Source: an uncultured Clostridia bacterium
GTDB lineage: Bacteria > Bacillota > Clostridia > Christensenellales > Borkfalkiaceae
NCBI GenBank assembly: GCA_934271065.1
Contig: CAKQQQ010000004.1
Coordinates: 1-64,000 of the forward strand
Length of the DNA: 64,000 nucleotides
Direction of reading: 5' to 3'
In this document: positions 15,829-24,419 of the stretch, in pieces
Layout of the letters: every line of letters starts with the position of its first letter
How positions within the stretch are numbered: position 1 is the first letter of the stretch
Translations under genes and position numbers: made by a program
Notes under the pieces: model-generated
What the model was told of the DNA's origin: nothing
Database searches by the model: none
The model's input: only the letters and a program-made list of their open reading frames with translations

Positions 15829-16108
15829 ATGCCAGATAAAAATAATACGAACCGTGGTCTGACGGTGTGTTTTTGACTAATACTGCGTTGCGCTCGCGGG
15901 TTATACGTACAGTATTAACCCGTTCGCGCGCCTTATCTTAGCCTAAAAACACGCCGTCAGACTTGCCGGCAACAAAAACGCCGATATTTTCGATGATTTG
16001 TTGCAAAGGCGAGAACGGTAGTACTGAACGTACATCGTACGAGAATTTGCAAAAAAGCGCGTAAATAGCGACGTTTTTGCAAGGTTCGTATTATTCTTGT
16101 CTGGCATC
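15829..16108. mobile_element. 280-bp palindromic element with 25-bp terminal inverted repeats in the rpsF leader
   Basis: The ends are 25-bp inverted repeats with two mismatches (15829-15853 and 16084-16108; outer tip ATGCCAGA). Inside is a long imperfect hairpin at 15857-15962 whose outer 18 bp pair with one G:U change (GTCTGACGG...CCGTCAGAC). A segment beginning GATGATTT follows. No open reading frame of useful length lies inside. The structure is that of a MITE-like element. It sits between the consensus promoter at 16118-16146 and rpsF, so the operon's transcript would carry it. Confidence 0.75.
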
Positions 16109-16117
16109 GGTGCGTTT

Positions 16118-16183
16118 ATTATATATATAATTATTCCGTTTGTCAAGCGTTTTGTTACACCTTGTCAAGCGTTTTGTTACACG
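16118..16183 (-). promoter_or_regulatory. Consensus promoter of rpsF-ssb-rpsR, in a 22-bp tandem duplication
   Basis: On the minus strand TTGACA (16146-16141) and TATAAT (16123-16118) are separated by 17 bp, a perfect consensus. The -35 lies in a 22-bp unit (CTTGACAA core) present twice in tandem at 16140-16161 and 16162-16183, so a second TTGACA lies 22 bp upstream. Confidence 0.85.
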
Positions 16184-16186
16184 TTA

Positions 16187-19180
16187 TTAAACGTAACTTT
16201 TGACGATGTTCGACATCGACACCACGCAGGAGATGGTTTCGTCGATGGTAAGGCTGCGCCATAACCGTCTCGCTTTTTCTTCGTCCGTTCCGCCCGCCGC
16301 GGTCGCCGTAGCCGCTTTATCCCTTACAGCCGCCGAAAATTGAGTTGAAAACGTGGGGTTATTTATCGCTTTCAGTATGGTTACGAACGTGGAGTCGAGA
16401 TCGGCAGGGTTGGTGTTTACGACTTTTACGTCGAAGAAGTCGCCCAAGGTTTTCTCGTTCAGTTTAGCCATATTTGCGGGGATTTCGCCGATGGTGGTGT
16501 TCTCGTCGATGACGAGCGACATCGGGTTGGTCGCGTCGAAGTCGAGTATTTCTTTTACCTTGACCGTCGTCTTTATCTTCTCGGTAAGTCTGTTCGTAAA
16601 GCCGTCGGCTTTTACGTCGGCGAGCGTGTACCCGACTATGCAGGCGGTAACGCCCGAAACGGGGTTGCCCGCGCCGTCTTTCCAGGTCGTGCCGTCTTTG
16701 GTATAACCCATAAGTTCGCCGAGTTCGAGACTGTCGAAGGTCGTGGCGAAGTCGATTTTACCGCCGAGCAGGTCGCCGAGATCGAGATCGTTCACGCGCT
16801 TGAATATAGGATCGGTAACGGGTTTGCCCGCGCCGTCTTTCCATACTTCGCCGTCCTTGACGTAACCCATTGCTTCGCCGAGTTTTTCGCCCTTGAACGT
16901 CTGCGCAAGGTCGAGCCCGCCGCTCATAAGGCTGCCGAGCGTTTTGTCCGCAATCTTTTCTTCCGTAACGGATACCTTTTTGCCCGTCTTGTCGTACCAA
17001 CCGTCCGCGTGCGTCGCGCCGTGCGTGGGAACGTCGCATACGCGGTTGCCGTCGGCGTCGACGTAACAACGCTTGTATTCCATAATTTCGCCGACGTAGA
17101 AGTCCTTGGTCAATTCGTTGAAGTCTATGCCTTTGCGGAGTTCGATAAGCGTCTTATCGAGCAGTTTTTCGAGAATTTTATCGCCGAAACTGCCGTCGAA
17201 TTTCTGTTCCGTTCCGTCCGTGCCGATCCACTTGCCGGACTCGTCTCGTCTGCAACCGTACGCGTCGCCGAACGTTATCGATTTGAACGCGTCGTTAAAG
17301 ACCGTGGGTATATCTTTTGCGTTTTTGAGCGCGGATAGTTTTATCGAGAAGAATCTGTCCGCCGCGTAGCGGGATTCCGACAGGCGCGAGCCGTCGTAGT
17401 TAATAGTGCCGTCGGGGTTTTCTTTTGCCCCGAACATAGGCGCGAACAGTTGACCTACCGTGGTCTCTTCGCCGAACGCGTCCACGAGTACGCGCATTAC
17501 GTTCTTTTCGCCGTGAAGGAAAGGTTCGACGAGTTTGTCGAGCGTTACTTCGTAAAAACGCGCGTATTTCGACGGATTTACGCCGTCGACGTCTTTCCAC
17601 GTTCCGTCGCCGTTTTCGGTTGCGCCGCAAAGGTAACCGACTTTTACGCCGTCAAGCAAATCGAGCAGGGTTTTTTCGACCTTGTTTTTGTCTATCTTTT
17701 CGCCCGCGAAGAGTTCCGCTACTTCGTCCACGCGGAAGAACGCGAATTCGCCGAGCGCGCGGTTTACTTCTTTGCCCGCGTTTTTACCCGTCGACCAGAC
17801 GTATACGCTGCCGTCGTCCGACTTCTTTATCGACATAAGTTCGCCGAACGCTTCGCCGAAGGTCATACCGTAGCAACGCGTTGCGATTTCTCTGGCGACT
17901 TTTCTTCTTACGTCGTCCGCCGTCATCTTGTTCGCGCCGCCGAAAATATCGTACAGAGACGTGTCCGCAAGCGCGACGAGTAATTTTACTTTGGGTTCTT
18001 TGCCGTTTTTAAGCCATTTTCCGCTTTCGTCTTTCTTATACCCGAACGTTTCGAGAATATCCCCGACGGAAAGGTCTTCGGCGACGAGCGTGAGTTGGCG
18101 GATTTTCTCCCACCAGTCTTCCTTGCTCGTCAAAGCCCTGTAAACCTGTTTCATATCGAACGACGAAATCGCGGCGAGTAAGCCCGTTACGGGTTTGGTC
18201 TTTTCCGCGTCGGAATACCACTTTCCGCCGTCGTAAGTATAGCCGAGCATTCCGCCGACGTTGAGACTGCCCAAAAGGCTCTCGATCGACAGGTCGTACT
18301 TGCCCGTTTCGTAGTTCTTTTTAAGTATATCGGCAACCGTAAGCGACGACAGCGCGGCGTCTATGCGCGCGGTTATCTTGTTGTCCGACACGCCCAGCCG
18401 TTTTACGAGATCGCCTATCGAAGTGTTGCCCGCTTCTTTAAGTCCGCCTTCCGTAAACTCGGTAGCCCAGTCGGTTTTGCCCGTAACCACGTTGATAAAC
18501 GAGTCGAGCGCGACGTTGCCTATAACGTCGAGACCGGAATAGTACCCGTCTTTTACCTTATACTTGCCCGTAGTCTCGTCAAAGGAATACAGCGCGGGGA
18601 TAACTCCGCCGACTTTTACGTCGCGCAGGGCTTCTATCACGCCCGTAGTACCCGTTATCGGATCTTTTTTGAGCATATCCCCGACCGTGTAACGGCGGAG
18701 TTTTATTCTTTCGCTTTCGGTAAACAGCGTAGACGACGGAATAAACGACAATACCGCGCCGAACGGCAGGTCGTCTATAAACTTCTGAAACCCGTTGCCG
18801 TCAAGCAGGGTAAACGGCGATACGTTTTTGAGTTCTTCGACGTATTTGTCGTTACTGCCGTCCGTGGCGATGACGGGTTCTTTGCCGCCGCCGAGTTTGT
18901 TGATAAACCCGACGAGATCGAAGCCGTACCGCTTTTCAAGGTCGCGGAAGGTGTAGTTGGACGGGTTGGCTTTGCCTTTCTGCGCTAAGCCTAAAAAGTC
19001 TTCTATCGAAAACGAGTTGAGATCGCCGAGTTCGGCTTTGTACTTGTCGCCCGTAACTCCGCCGACGGTAACGTTCCCGTAGGCGTAGTAAGTGGCGACG
19101 GTCATCGCGCCGAACGTGGCGGATATGCCCACGACTATGCCCATCAGCCCGCAGACGATACATTTGAATATCTTGCTCAT
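16187..19180 (-). CDS. Large exported repeat protein of unknown family
   Basis: A 997-residue protein. It has an N-terminal signal-anchor (about residues 5-32, MSKIFKCIVCGLMGIVVG) and then some 950 residues built from a degenerate repeat. Each unit has a helix with a (S/T)(V/I/L)G(D/E)(L/I) motif (examples TVGDML, SIGDLV, SVGDIL, TFGEAF, TIGEIP, TLGDFF). Many units also have GYxxD(x)G(K/T)W and a Gly-rich turn; two neighbouring units near residues 770-870 share LGE(A/L)MGY and WKDGAG. I do not recognise a described domain. Asp, Lys and Gly are abundant and Cys is rare, suggesting a cell-surface or periplasm-facing solenoid. It has a strong promoter and AGGAG and is a single-gene unit. Confidence 0.8.
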   Translation of the reverse strand: MSKIFKCIVCGLMGIVVGISATFGAMTVATYYAYGNVTVGGVTGDKYKAELGDLNSFSIEDFLGLAQKGKANPSNYTFRDLEKRYGFDLVGFINKLGGGKEPVIATDGSNDKYVEELKNVSPFTLLDGNGFQKFIDDLPFGAVLSFIPSSTLFTESERIKLRRYTVGDMLKKDPITGTTGVIEALRDVKVGGVIPALYSFDETTGKYKVKDGYYSGLDVIGNVALDSFINVVTGKTDWATEFTEGGLKEAGNTSIGDLVKRLGVSDNKITARIDAALSSLTVADILKKNYETGKYDLSIESLLGSLNVGGMLGYTYDGGKWYSDAEKTKPVTGLLAAISSFDMKQVYRALTSKEDWWEKIRQLTLVAEDLSVGDILETFGYKKDESGKWLKNGKEPKVKLLVALADTSLYDIFGGANKMTADDVRRKVAREIATRCYGMTFGEAFGELMSIKKSDDGSVYVWSTGKNAGKEVNRALGEFAFFRVDEVAELFAGEKIDKNKVEKTLLDLLDGVKVGYLCGATENGDGTWKDVDGVNPSKYARFYEVTLDKLVEPFLHGEKNVMRVLVDAFGEETTVGQLFAPMFGAKENPDGTINYDGSRLSESRYAADRFFSIKLSALKNAKDIPTVFNDAFKSITFGDAYGCRRDESGKWIGTDGTEQKFDGSFGDKILEKLLDKTLIELRKGIDFNELTKDFYVGEIMEYKRCYVDADGNRVCDVPTHGATHADGWYDKTGKKVSVTEEKIADKTLGSLMSGGLDLAQTFKGEKLGEAMGYVKDGEVWKDGAGKPVTDPIFKRVNDLDLGDLLGGKIDFATTFDSLELGELMGYTKDGTTWKDGAGNPVSGVTACIVGYTLADVKADGFTNRLTEKIKTTVKVKEILDFDATNPMSLVIDENTTIGEIPANMAKLNEKTLGDFFDVKVVNTNPADLDSTFVTILKAINNPTFSTQFSAAVRDKAATATAAGGTDEEKARRLWRSLTIDETISCVVSMSNIVKSYV

Positions 19181-19239
19181 TGAATTTCTCCTATGAACGG
19201 ATTATTGAATATAATTATCGAATATATATTTATACTATT

Positions 19240-19268
19240 ATTTTAATATGCCCGACGCGGTTTGTCAA
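19240..19268 (-). promoter_or_regulatory. Promoter of the 997-residue repeat protein gene
   Basis: On the minus strand TTGACA (19268-19263) and TAAAAT (19245-19240) are spaced by 17 bp. The leader is about 55 bases and carries AGGAG before the ATG. Confidence 0.78.
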
Positions 19269-19371
19269 CGCCAAAGCCTTAAACCGCGCGCGGATTTTGG
19301 TTAAAACGACAAAAAAAATCGCAAAAAGTTTACTTTCGGTTTACTTTTCGTCAATTCGGGCGCGTTTTCGG

Positions 19372-19400
19372 TTGATTTATCCGCCGTCGTATTATATAAT
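19372..19400 (+). promoter_or_regulatory. Promoter of the lipid kinase gene
   Basis: TTGATT and TATAAT are spaced by 17 bp, 30 bp before the chosen start. Confidence 0.72.
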
Positions 19401-19429
19401 ATATACGACCTTACACAATGGAGAAAACG

Positions 19430-20296
19430 ATGTACGATTTAATCGTAAACCCGCACGCCAGCAGGGGCATGGCGGCGAAAAAAGCCGCGCGGGTTATAAA
19501 GATACTCGAAGAAAGGGGCGTGGAATTTACCGCGCATTTTACCACTCGCGAAAAAGAAGCGATAGAGATAGCGAAAAAACTTTCCGAAGAAGGCGCGACG
19601 GATATAATCGCGCTCGGCGGAGACGGTACGGTAAACGAAGTGCTTAACGGCATCAACCCCGAAACCGTCAGGCTCGGAATAATTCCGTCCGGCACGGGCA
19701 ACGACTTTATCGCGACGGCGAAAATCCCCGCGGACGAGAAAAAGGCGGTCGAACTTATACTCGACGGCGAAGCAAAAGCCACCGACTATATGATCTGCGG
19801 CGGAGTGCGCGGCATAAACGTCATCGGCACGGGCATAGACGTAGACATACTCAAACGCTATAAAAAAGCCAAAATTTTCAAGGGCAAAAGCGGGTATCTG
19901 ATTTCGCTTATCGCAAGCCTTATAAAATTCAAATTCTATAAATTCCGCGTCGTGCGCGAAAACGGAACGGAAGAGCGCGAAGCGCTTATCGCCTGCGTCG
20001 GCAACGGTACGCGTTTCGGCGGCGGAATAAGAATGTGTCCGAACGCAAAAATCGACGACGGCTTGCTCGATTTCGTCATAGCGGGCAAACTCAAAAAACG
20101 GCGTATTCCGTTCGCGTTCGTGAAACTTATGCAGGGCAAGATTTTAGAGCAGGATTTTACTACGATGGAATCCGTCGAACGCGTCAGGCTCGAATTCGAC
20201 GCGCCCGTAACCGTGCAGATAGACGGCGAACTGTACGATAATATAGATTTCGACCTTTCGATAGTTAAAGGCGGAATAAAAATTTATCGCCCGTAA
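19430..20296 (+). CDS. Diacylglycerol kinase-family lipid kinase (DgkB/YegS type)
   Basis: A 288-residue soluble kinase. It has the N-terminal nucleotide site LIVNPHAS, the GGDGTVNEVLNG motif (about residue 62), the PSGTGNDFI loop and a C-terminal beta domain (FGGGIRMCPNAKIDDGLLD, PVTVQIDGE). The family phosphorylates diacylglycerol or related lipids at the membrane face, recycling lipid from envelope polymer synthesis. The start at 19430 is preferred over the ATG 12 bases earlier because GGAG at 19420-19423 is well placed for it. The next gene starts 13 bp downstream, so they are cotranscribed. Confidence 0.9.
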   Translation: MYDLIVNPHASRGMAAKKAARVIKILEERGVEFTAHFTTREKEAIEIAKKLSEEGATDIIALGGDGTVNEVLNGINPETVRLGIIPSGTGNDFIATAKIPADEKKAVELILDGEAKATDYMICGGVRGINVIGTGIDVDILKRYKKAKIFKGKSGYLISLIASLIKFKFYKFRVVRENGTEEREALIACVGNGTRFGGGIRMCPNAKIDDGLLDFVIAGKLKKRRIPFAFVKLMQGKILEQDFTTMESVERVRLEFDAPVTVQIDGELYDNIDFDLSIVKGGIKIYRP

Positions 20297-20309
20297 AGTA
20301 CGATGTAAT

Positions 20310-22037
20310 ATGAAACGATTTAGTTTTCCTTTCAACGCGGCGGATAAAACCAGAAGTCTTATCCCCGCATATTTTTACGGATTTTTCGCGACGGCGGCTG
20401 TTGCGCTGCTGCCGCTCGTTCCGATGATACCGGCGGTCGTAAACGGCAGGCGGCTCACTTTAAGTCTGCTTACGTTGCTTACCACGACTATTTCCGCGCT
20501 CGACGTGGCGGGCGATCCCAAAAACTACCTGCTTATACTCGATCTCGCGTTCCCGATAGTCTTTATCGTGGCGGCGGTGGTGTCGGCGATTAAATTCGTC
20601 GTTAAAATAAAACGCAGAAACAGGCTCGACGCGTTAAAGACCACGAGTTTTTATTTCGCGATTTTATCCGCGCTCGTAGGCTACGTCGTGTATTCGCTGT
20701 TTTTCAACTCGCTTATATTCACTTTCGACGAATTCGGCAGGGAATTCGGCAGTTACGTCGTCGAACTTTCCGTCGCGCTGTACGGCAAATACTATATAAT
20801 CTACGGCTCGATAGCCCTGCTCGGCGTGGTGTTGTCGCTTATAGGCAACTACGCGTCGCCCCTGTTGCGCCCGAAAACGGGCGAGTTTTTCTATCGCTTA
20901 ATCCGCTTCGCGCTGTCCGTCGGCGTGCTTACGATAGTGTGCGCGCTGCCCGTTTTCAAGGTCTCGTACTACGACAGCAAAGCGTCGCTGACGCTCTTCT
21001 CGTTCGGCGAAAAGTCCGCGTATCTCGTGTCCGGAGCGGGAATTTTCTGTAACTACGGCTATCTTTCCGAAATCTGCGCGATAACGGGCAACGCCTTCGT
21101 CGGCGGAGAAGATATAATGCCCGTACTGCTGTTGTCGCTGTTCGTGTACCTGTTGCCTACCGCCCTTACGGCGTTATGCGCGGGCGCGGCGCTCGGTAAT
21201 CTCGAACGGCTCGTTCAGCCTTCTCGGGAAAAACTCTGTTCGTTCGTCGAAAGCGACGGCGAAACGTTTACCGAAGGCGCGTACGAAAAATATTCCGCGC
21301 CCGAAAAACTCGGCTATACGGCGGCGGTAATGCTGCTCGTCGCGGCGGCGGCGACCGCGCTTCTGCACTTCGGTTTCGCGCCGTTCGCAAGGGCGACCGC
21401 GCTGACCGTTTATACTTCCACTAAATTTTACTTTGCGCCGTTCTACGCGCTCGGCTCGGCGATTTCGGGCGTTACGCTCGTAATCTACGCCGCGGCGTTC
21501 AACTCGCGGATAAACGCTCTATACGCCGCCGCGCGGTCGGCGCAAGCAGGCGAAACATTAAACGAAAACGTGATAAAAGAAAAGAAGACGGACGACGGCG
21601 GAGCGGCTGTTGCAAAGGCCGGCGACGACGAAAAAGGCGTATCGGCGACTCCGGCGTTACCTATCGTTGCGGATAGTGAATCTGCGGCGACGGAAACCGT
21701 AACGGAAACGGACGAGCGTCAAAATACGGGCTTTGCGGCTTATCGCGAAATAAATGCGGAAGCCCCGTTCGGCCCTGCCGCGCCCGCGCTTACCGCCGAC
21801 GAATACGCGCGCGTAAAAGCCGAATACGAGTCGTATATAGACGAGAGCAACGACGAGTTGCGCAGGTTTTACGCGAAGATGAAAACGCTGAAAAAAGAAC
21901 TCGACGATACCGATTTCGGCATAACCGACAAGACCTGCAAACAAGCCGAATACGACAGGGTAGTCGAGCGTAAGCGCAGTTACGTTTACGAAAGCGGGCT
22001 CGTAATTCAGGGCTATAAGAAAAAACTCGGAATATAA
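20310..22037 (+). CDS. Multi-pass membrane protein with charged coiled C-terminus, unknown function
   Basis: A 575-residue protein with about eight transmembrane helices over residues 15-420. A 60-residue low-complexity Ala/Glu/Thr linker follows, then a charged helical tail (about 505-575; DEYARVKAEYESYIDESNDELRRFYAKM) likely to form a coiled coil in the cytoplasm. I recognise no family. The tail is reminiscent of membrane scaffolds, and coupling to a lipid kinase suggests an envelope role, but neither is evidence of function. Confidence 0.72.
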   Translation: MKRFSFPFNAADKTRSLIPAYFYGFFATAAVALLPLVPMIPAVVNGRRLTLSLLTLLTTTISALDVAGDPKNYLLILDLAFPIVFIVAAVVSAIKFVVKIKRRNRLDALKTTSFYFAILSALVGYVVYSLFFNSLIFTFDEFGREFGSYVVELSVALYGKYYIIYGSIALLGVVLSLIGNYASPLLRPKTGEFFYRLIRFALSVGVLTIVCALPVFKVSYYDSKASLTLFSFGEKSAYLVSGAGIFCNYGYLSEICAITGNAFVGGEDIMPVLLLSLFVYLLPTALTALCAGAALGNLERLVQPSREKLCSFVESDGETFTEGAYEKYSAPEKLGYTAAVMLLVAAAATALLHFGFAPFARATALTVYTSTKFYFAPFYALGSAISGVTLVIYAAAFNSRINALYAAARSAQAGETLNENVIKEKKTDDGGAAVAKAGDDEKGVSATPALPIVADSESAATETVTETDERQNTGFAAYREINAEAPFGPAAPALTADEYARVKAEYESYIDESNDELRRFYAKMKTLKKELDDTDFGITDKTCKQAEYDRVVERKRSYVYESGLVIQGYKKKLGI

Positions 22038-22052
22038 TACGGAATATAATAA

Positions 22053-22092
22053 AACGCGCCGCCGAACCCTTGTCGGGTTCGGCGGCGTTTCT
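22053..22092 (+). terminator. Terminator of the lipid kinase operon
   Basis: A 12-bp GC-rich stem (GCCGCCGAACCC/GGGTTCGGCGGC) with a 5-base loop is followed by GTTTCTTGTATTCTT. The dispersed motif TATTCTTGTCTGGCAT (22095-22110) abuts it. Confidence 0.85.
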
Positions 22093-22094
22093 TG

Positions 22095-22110
22095 TATTCT
22101 TGTCTGGCAT
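22095..22110 (+). repeat. Dispersed motif TATTCTTGTCTGGCAT
   Basis: This is an isolated copy of the outer tip of the palindromic element found before rpsF. The same 16 bases or close variants also occur at 13490 (minus), 15829 (minus), 16093, 44676, 48091 and 61189, all intergenic. Confidence 0.75.
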
Positions 22111-22129
22111 CGTCGTCGGAATAAAACGA

Positions 22130-22531
22130 TTAAACGTATTCCGGCTCTTTTTCGGTCTTTACGCCTTTTTGTCTGTTGCGGTAGTCTTCTATCGCCGCTT
22201 TAATCGCTTCTTCCGCGAGTACGGAACAATGGATTTTCTGCGGCGGCAAGCCTTCGAGTTCTTCGACCACGCGCTTGTTGGTAAGTTTAAGCGCTTCTTC
22301 CACGGTCATTCCTTTGACCATTTCGGTCGCGGTAGAAGACGTGGCTATCGCGGCGGCGCAACCGAAGGTTTTGAATTTAGCGTCGGTTATTACGTCGTTG
22401 TCTATTTTCAAAGTTATCTGCATTATATCCCCGCAGGCGGCGTTGCCGACTTTGCCGAGTCCGTCGTAATTCTCTACTTCGCCGACGTTTTTGGGGTTTT
22501 TGAACGCTTCCATTACTTTTTCGTTATACAT
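22130..22531 (-). CDS. nifU: Fe-S cluster scaffold protein NifU/IscU-like
   Basis: A 133-residue scaffold with the three ligand cysteines in NAACGDIM, TFGCAAAIATSS and KIHCSVLAEEAI and the conserved Asp after the first Cys. It assembles [2Fe-2S]/[4Fe-4S] clusters with sulfur from the NifS protein encoded just upstream; the two genes overlap by 8 bp. The Lys/Glu-rich tail is a minor extension. AAAGGAG precedes the ATG. It is the last gene of the rrf2-nifS-nifU operon. Confidence 0.95.
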   Translation of the reverse strand: MYNEKVMEAFKNPKNVGEVENYDGLGKVGNAACGDIMQITLKIDNDVITDAKFKTFGCAAAIATSSTATEMVKGMTVEEALKLTNKRVVEELEGLPPQKIHCSVLAEEAIKAAIEDYRNRQKGVKTEKEPEYV

Positions 22532-23711
22532 TTTTCGTTTCTCCTTTCAAATCGAATAAGGGCGACATCGCGCGCAGGCGATCGACTATTTCTTTTAACT
22601 TGTCCACCGTGTAATCGACTTCTTCGACGGTGTTTTCTTTGCCGAACGTGAACCGTATCGAGCCGTGCGCGACTTCTTCGGGTACGCCGCAGGCGATGAG
22701 AACGTGCGACGGCTCTAGCGAACCGCTCGAACACGCCGAGCCCGACGAAACCGCTATGCCGGCAAGGTCGAGACTGAACAAAATCGACTCGCCTTCGATA
22801 TAGTCGAACGAAAAATCGGCGTTGTTGGGCAGTCTCTTGCTTCCGTCTTTCGGACCGTTGAGCCTGCAATAGGGTATCTCGTTCGTTACGCGCGATATAA
22901 ATCTGTCGCGGAGCGACGAGACGTATTCGCGGTCTTTTGCGATGGTCTCTTTGGTAAGGCGCAGGGCTTCCGCGAACCCTACCACGCCCGGAACGTTCGT
23001 CGTTCCGCCGCGCCGCGTGCGTTCCTGATGCCCGCCCGTGATTATCCGCGCCAAAGGCACGCCCGTTCTGACGTACAGCGCGCCCATACCTTTCGGACCG
23101 TTGAATTTGTGCGACGAGAAACTCATTAAATCCACGCCCAGATCGTCCACGTTTATATCCAGCGCGCCCATTGCCTGAACGGCGTCGGTAAACACTTCTA
23201 TTTTACGCTCTTTGGCGATTTTAACTATCTCTTTTATAGGCTCGATCGTGCCTATTTCGTTGTTTGCCGCCATAACGGCTATCAGTATCGTATCGGGGCG
23301 TATAGAGCGTTTAAGTTCGTCAAGGTCGATAAATCCTTCGCCGTCCACGCCTATATACGAAAATTCGAAACCTTCTTTTTCGAGTTCGTGCGCGGTGGTG
23401 AGCATAGCGGCGTGTTCTATCTTCGATATGATGACGTGTTTGCCCTTATTTTTAAGCGCGTGGCACGTTCCGCGCAACGCCCAGTTGTCGCTTTCCGTTC
23501 CGCCCGAAGTGAAGTATACTTCCGCGGGTTTCGCGCCGATAATCCGCGCGATCGTATCGCGCGCTTCGTCTACCGCTTCCTGCGCCTTTCTGCCGTAGCC
23601 GTGCTGGCTGTTGGCGTTACCGTAAATTTCGGTAAAGTACGGAAGCATTTTTTGCACCACTCTGTCGTCTACGCGCGTAGTCGCGGCGTGGTCGAGATAA
23701 ATTTCTTTCAT
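22524..23711 (-). CDS. nifS: Cysteine desulfurase NifS/IscS-like
   Basis: A 395-residue PLP enzyme of aminotransferase class V. It starts with YLDHAATTRVD, has the PLP Lys in SFSSHKFNGPKGMGALYVR (near residue 200), GGHQERTRRGGTTNVPG, and the catalytic Cys in SSGSACSSGSLEPSHVL (near residue 325). It supplies persulfide sulfur for Fe-S clusters. It lies 4 bp after the Rrf2 gene and overlaps the scaffold gene, an organisation typical of clostridial isc operons. Confidence 0.96.
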   Translation of the reverse strand: MKEIYLDHAATTRVDDRVVQKMLPYFTEIYGNANSQHGYGRKAQEAVDEARDTIARIIGAKPAEVYFTSGGTESDNWALRGTCHALKNKGKHVIISKIEHAAMLTTAHELEKEGFEFSYIGVDGEGFIDLDELKRSIRPDTILIAVMAANNEIGTIEPIKEIVKIAKERKIEVFTDAVQAMGALDINVDDLGVDLMSFSSHKFNGPKGMGALYVRTGVPLARIITGGHQERTRRGGTTNVPGVVGFAEALRLTKETIAKDREYVSSLRDRFISRVTNEIPYCRLNGPKDGSKRLPNNADFSFDYIEGESILFSLDLAGIAVSSGSACSSGSLEPSHVLIACGVPEEVAHGSIRFTFGKENTVEEVDYTVDKLKEIVDRLRAMSPLFDLKGETKNV

Positions 23712-23715
23712 CGGT

Positions 23716-24105
23716 TTATACCTTCCCGTCGACGACGTCTTGTAATGTCACGCCGTCGAGAACTTCGTTTATGCCGTCGAATAACTTTTTCCAGAGCGCG
23801 CTCGACGGGCAGCAACACCCCGTTTTATTTACGCAGCCGATAATTTCCATATTATCTTCTTCGAGCGCTCTTACCGCTTCGCCCATCTTGATTTCGCTTG
23901 CGGGGCGCGCGAGAGTGTAGCCCCCGCCCGCGCCGCGCCGCGATTCGAGCGCGCCCGCTTTGAGCAGAATTTTAAGCACCTTTTCGAGATACTTGCTCGA
24001 CACGCCCGTGTATTTTTCGAGTTCCTTTGCCGAAAGGCTTTGGTTTTTCGCCGCGATAAGGCATAAGACCTGAACTCCGTAATGGGTTTTCGAAGATATT
24101 TTCAT
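23716..24105 (-). CDS. Rrf2-family regulator, IscR-like
   Basis: A 129-residue Rrf2 winged-helix protein (MKISSKTHYGVQVLCLIA, LSAKELEKYTGVSSKYLEKVLKIL, RGAGGGYTLARP). Near residue 95 it has a cysteine cluster, CVNKTGCCCPSSALW, that can hold an Fe-S cluster as in IscR. It probably senses Fe-S status and represses its own operon. The start at 24105 is used because the longer frame runs through the promoter and operator. First gene of the operon with nifS and nifU. Confidence 0.92.
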   Translation of the reverse strand: MKISSKTHYGVQVLCLIAAKNQSLSAKELEKYTGVSSKYLEKVLKILLKAGALESRRGAGGGYTLARPASEIKMGEAVRALEEDNMEIIGCVNKTGCCCPSSALWKKLFDGINEVLDGVTLQDVVDGKV

Positions 24106-24165
24106 TACCGACCTGTGGTCGCAAGGCGGGAATGATTTTCCGCCGCGAGCCGATTGAAATTTAAT

Positions 24166-24224
24166 TCCTACCGCTTTGGTAGGATTTCCGCCGATATTAT
24201 AATACCGCCGAAAATCTTTGTCAA
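24166..24224 (-). promoter_or_regulatory. Promoter and Rrf2 operator of the Fe-S operon
   Basis: On the minus strand TTGACA (24224-24219), 17 bp, TATAAT (24201-24196). Downstream of the -10 lies the palindrome TCCTACC-N5-GGTAGGA (24166-24184), which covers the likely transcription start. CCTACC/GGTAGG dyads are typical of Rrf2-type operators, so repression by the first gene's product is likely. Confidence 0.85.
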
Positions 24225-24261
24225 ACGTTTGATATAACATTTTCGGCGTTTCAGATAAAAA

Positions 24262-24290
24262 AATACGCCGCCCGACGACGGGCGGCGAAA
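24262..24290 (-). terminator. Terminator of the 86-residue protein gene
   Basis: CGCCGCCCG pairs with CGGGCGGCG around a 4-base loop. On the minus strand it is followed by TATTTTTTTT. The stretch 24291-24419 is a low-complexity CCGAA-rich spacer. Confidence 0.82.
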
Positions 24291-24419
24291 ATAAAACCGA
24301 AAAGTAACCGAAAAGCCGAAAGAAAAACCGAAACCGAACGCCGAACGGAAAATCGAAGACCGTAAACCGAGCGGAACGCCGAACGAAAAAACGGCGGCGA
24401 GTTTCGGGGCGAAAGACGT

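Noticed and set aside
24291..24419. CCGAA-rich stretch as a possible regulatory repeat
   Set aside because: The spacing is irregular and the sequence looks like low-complexity spacer between the terminator and the gene.
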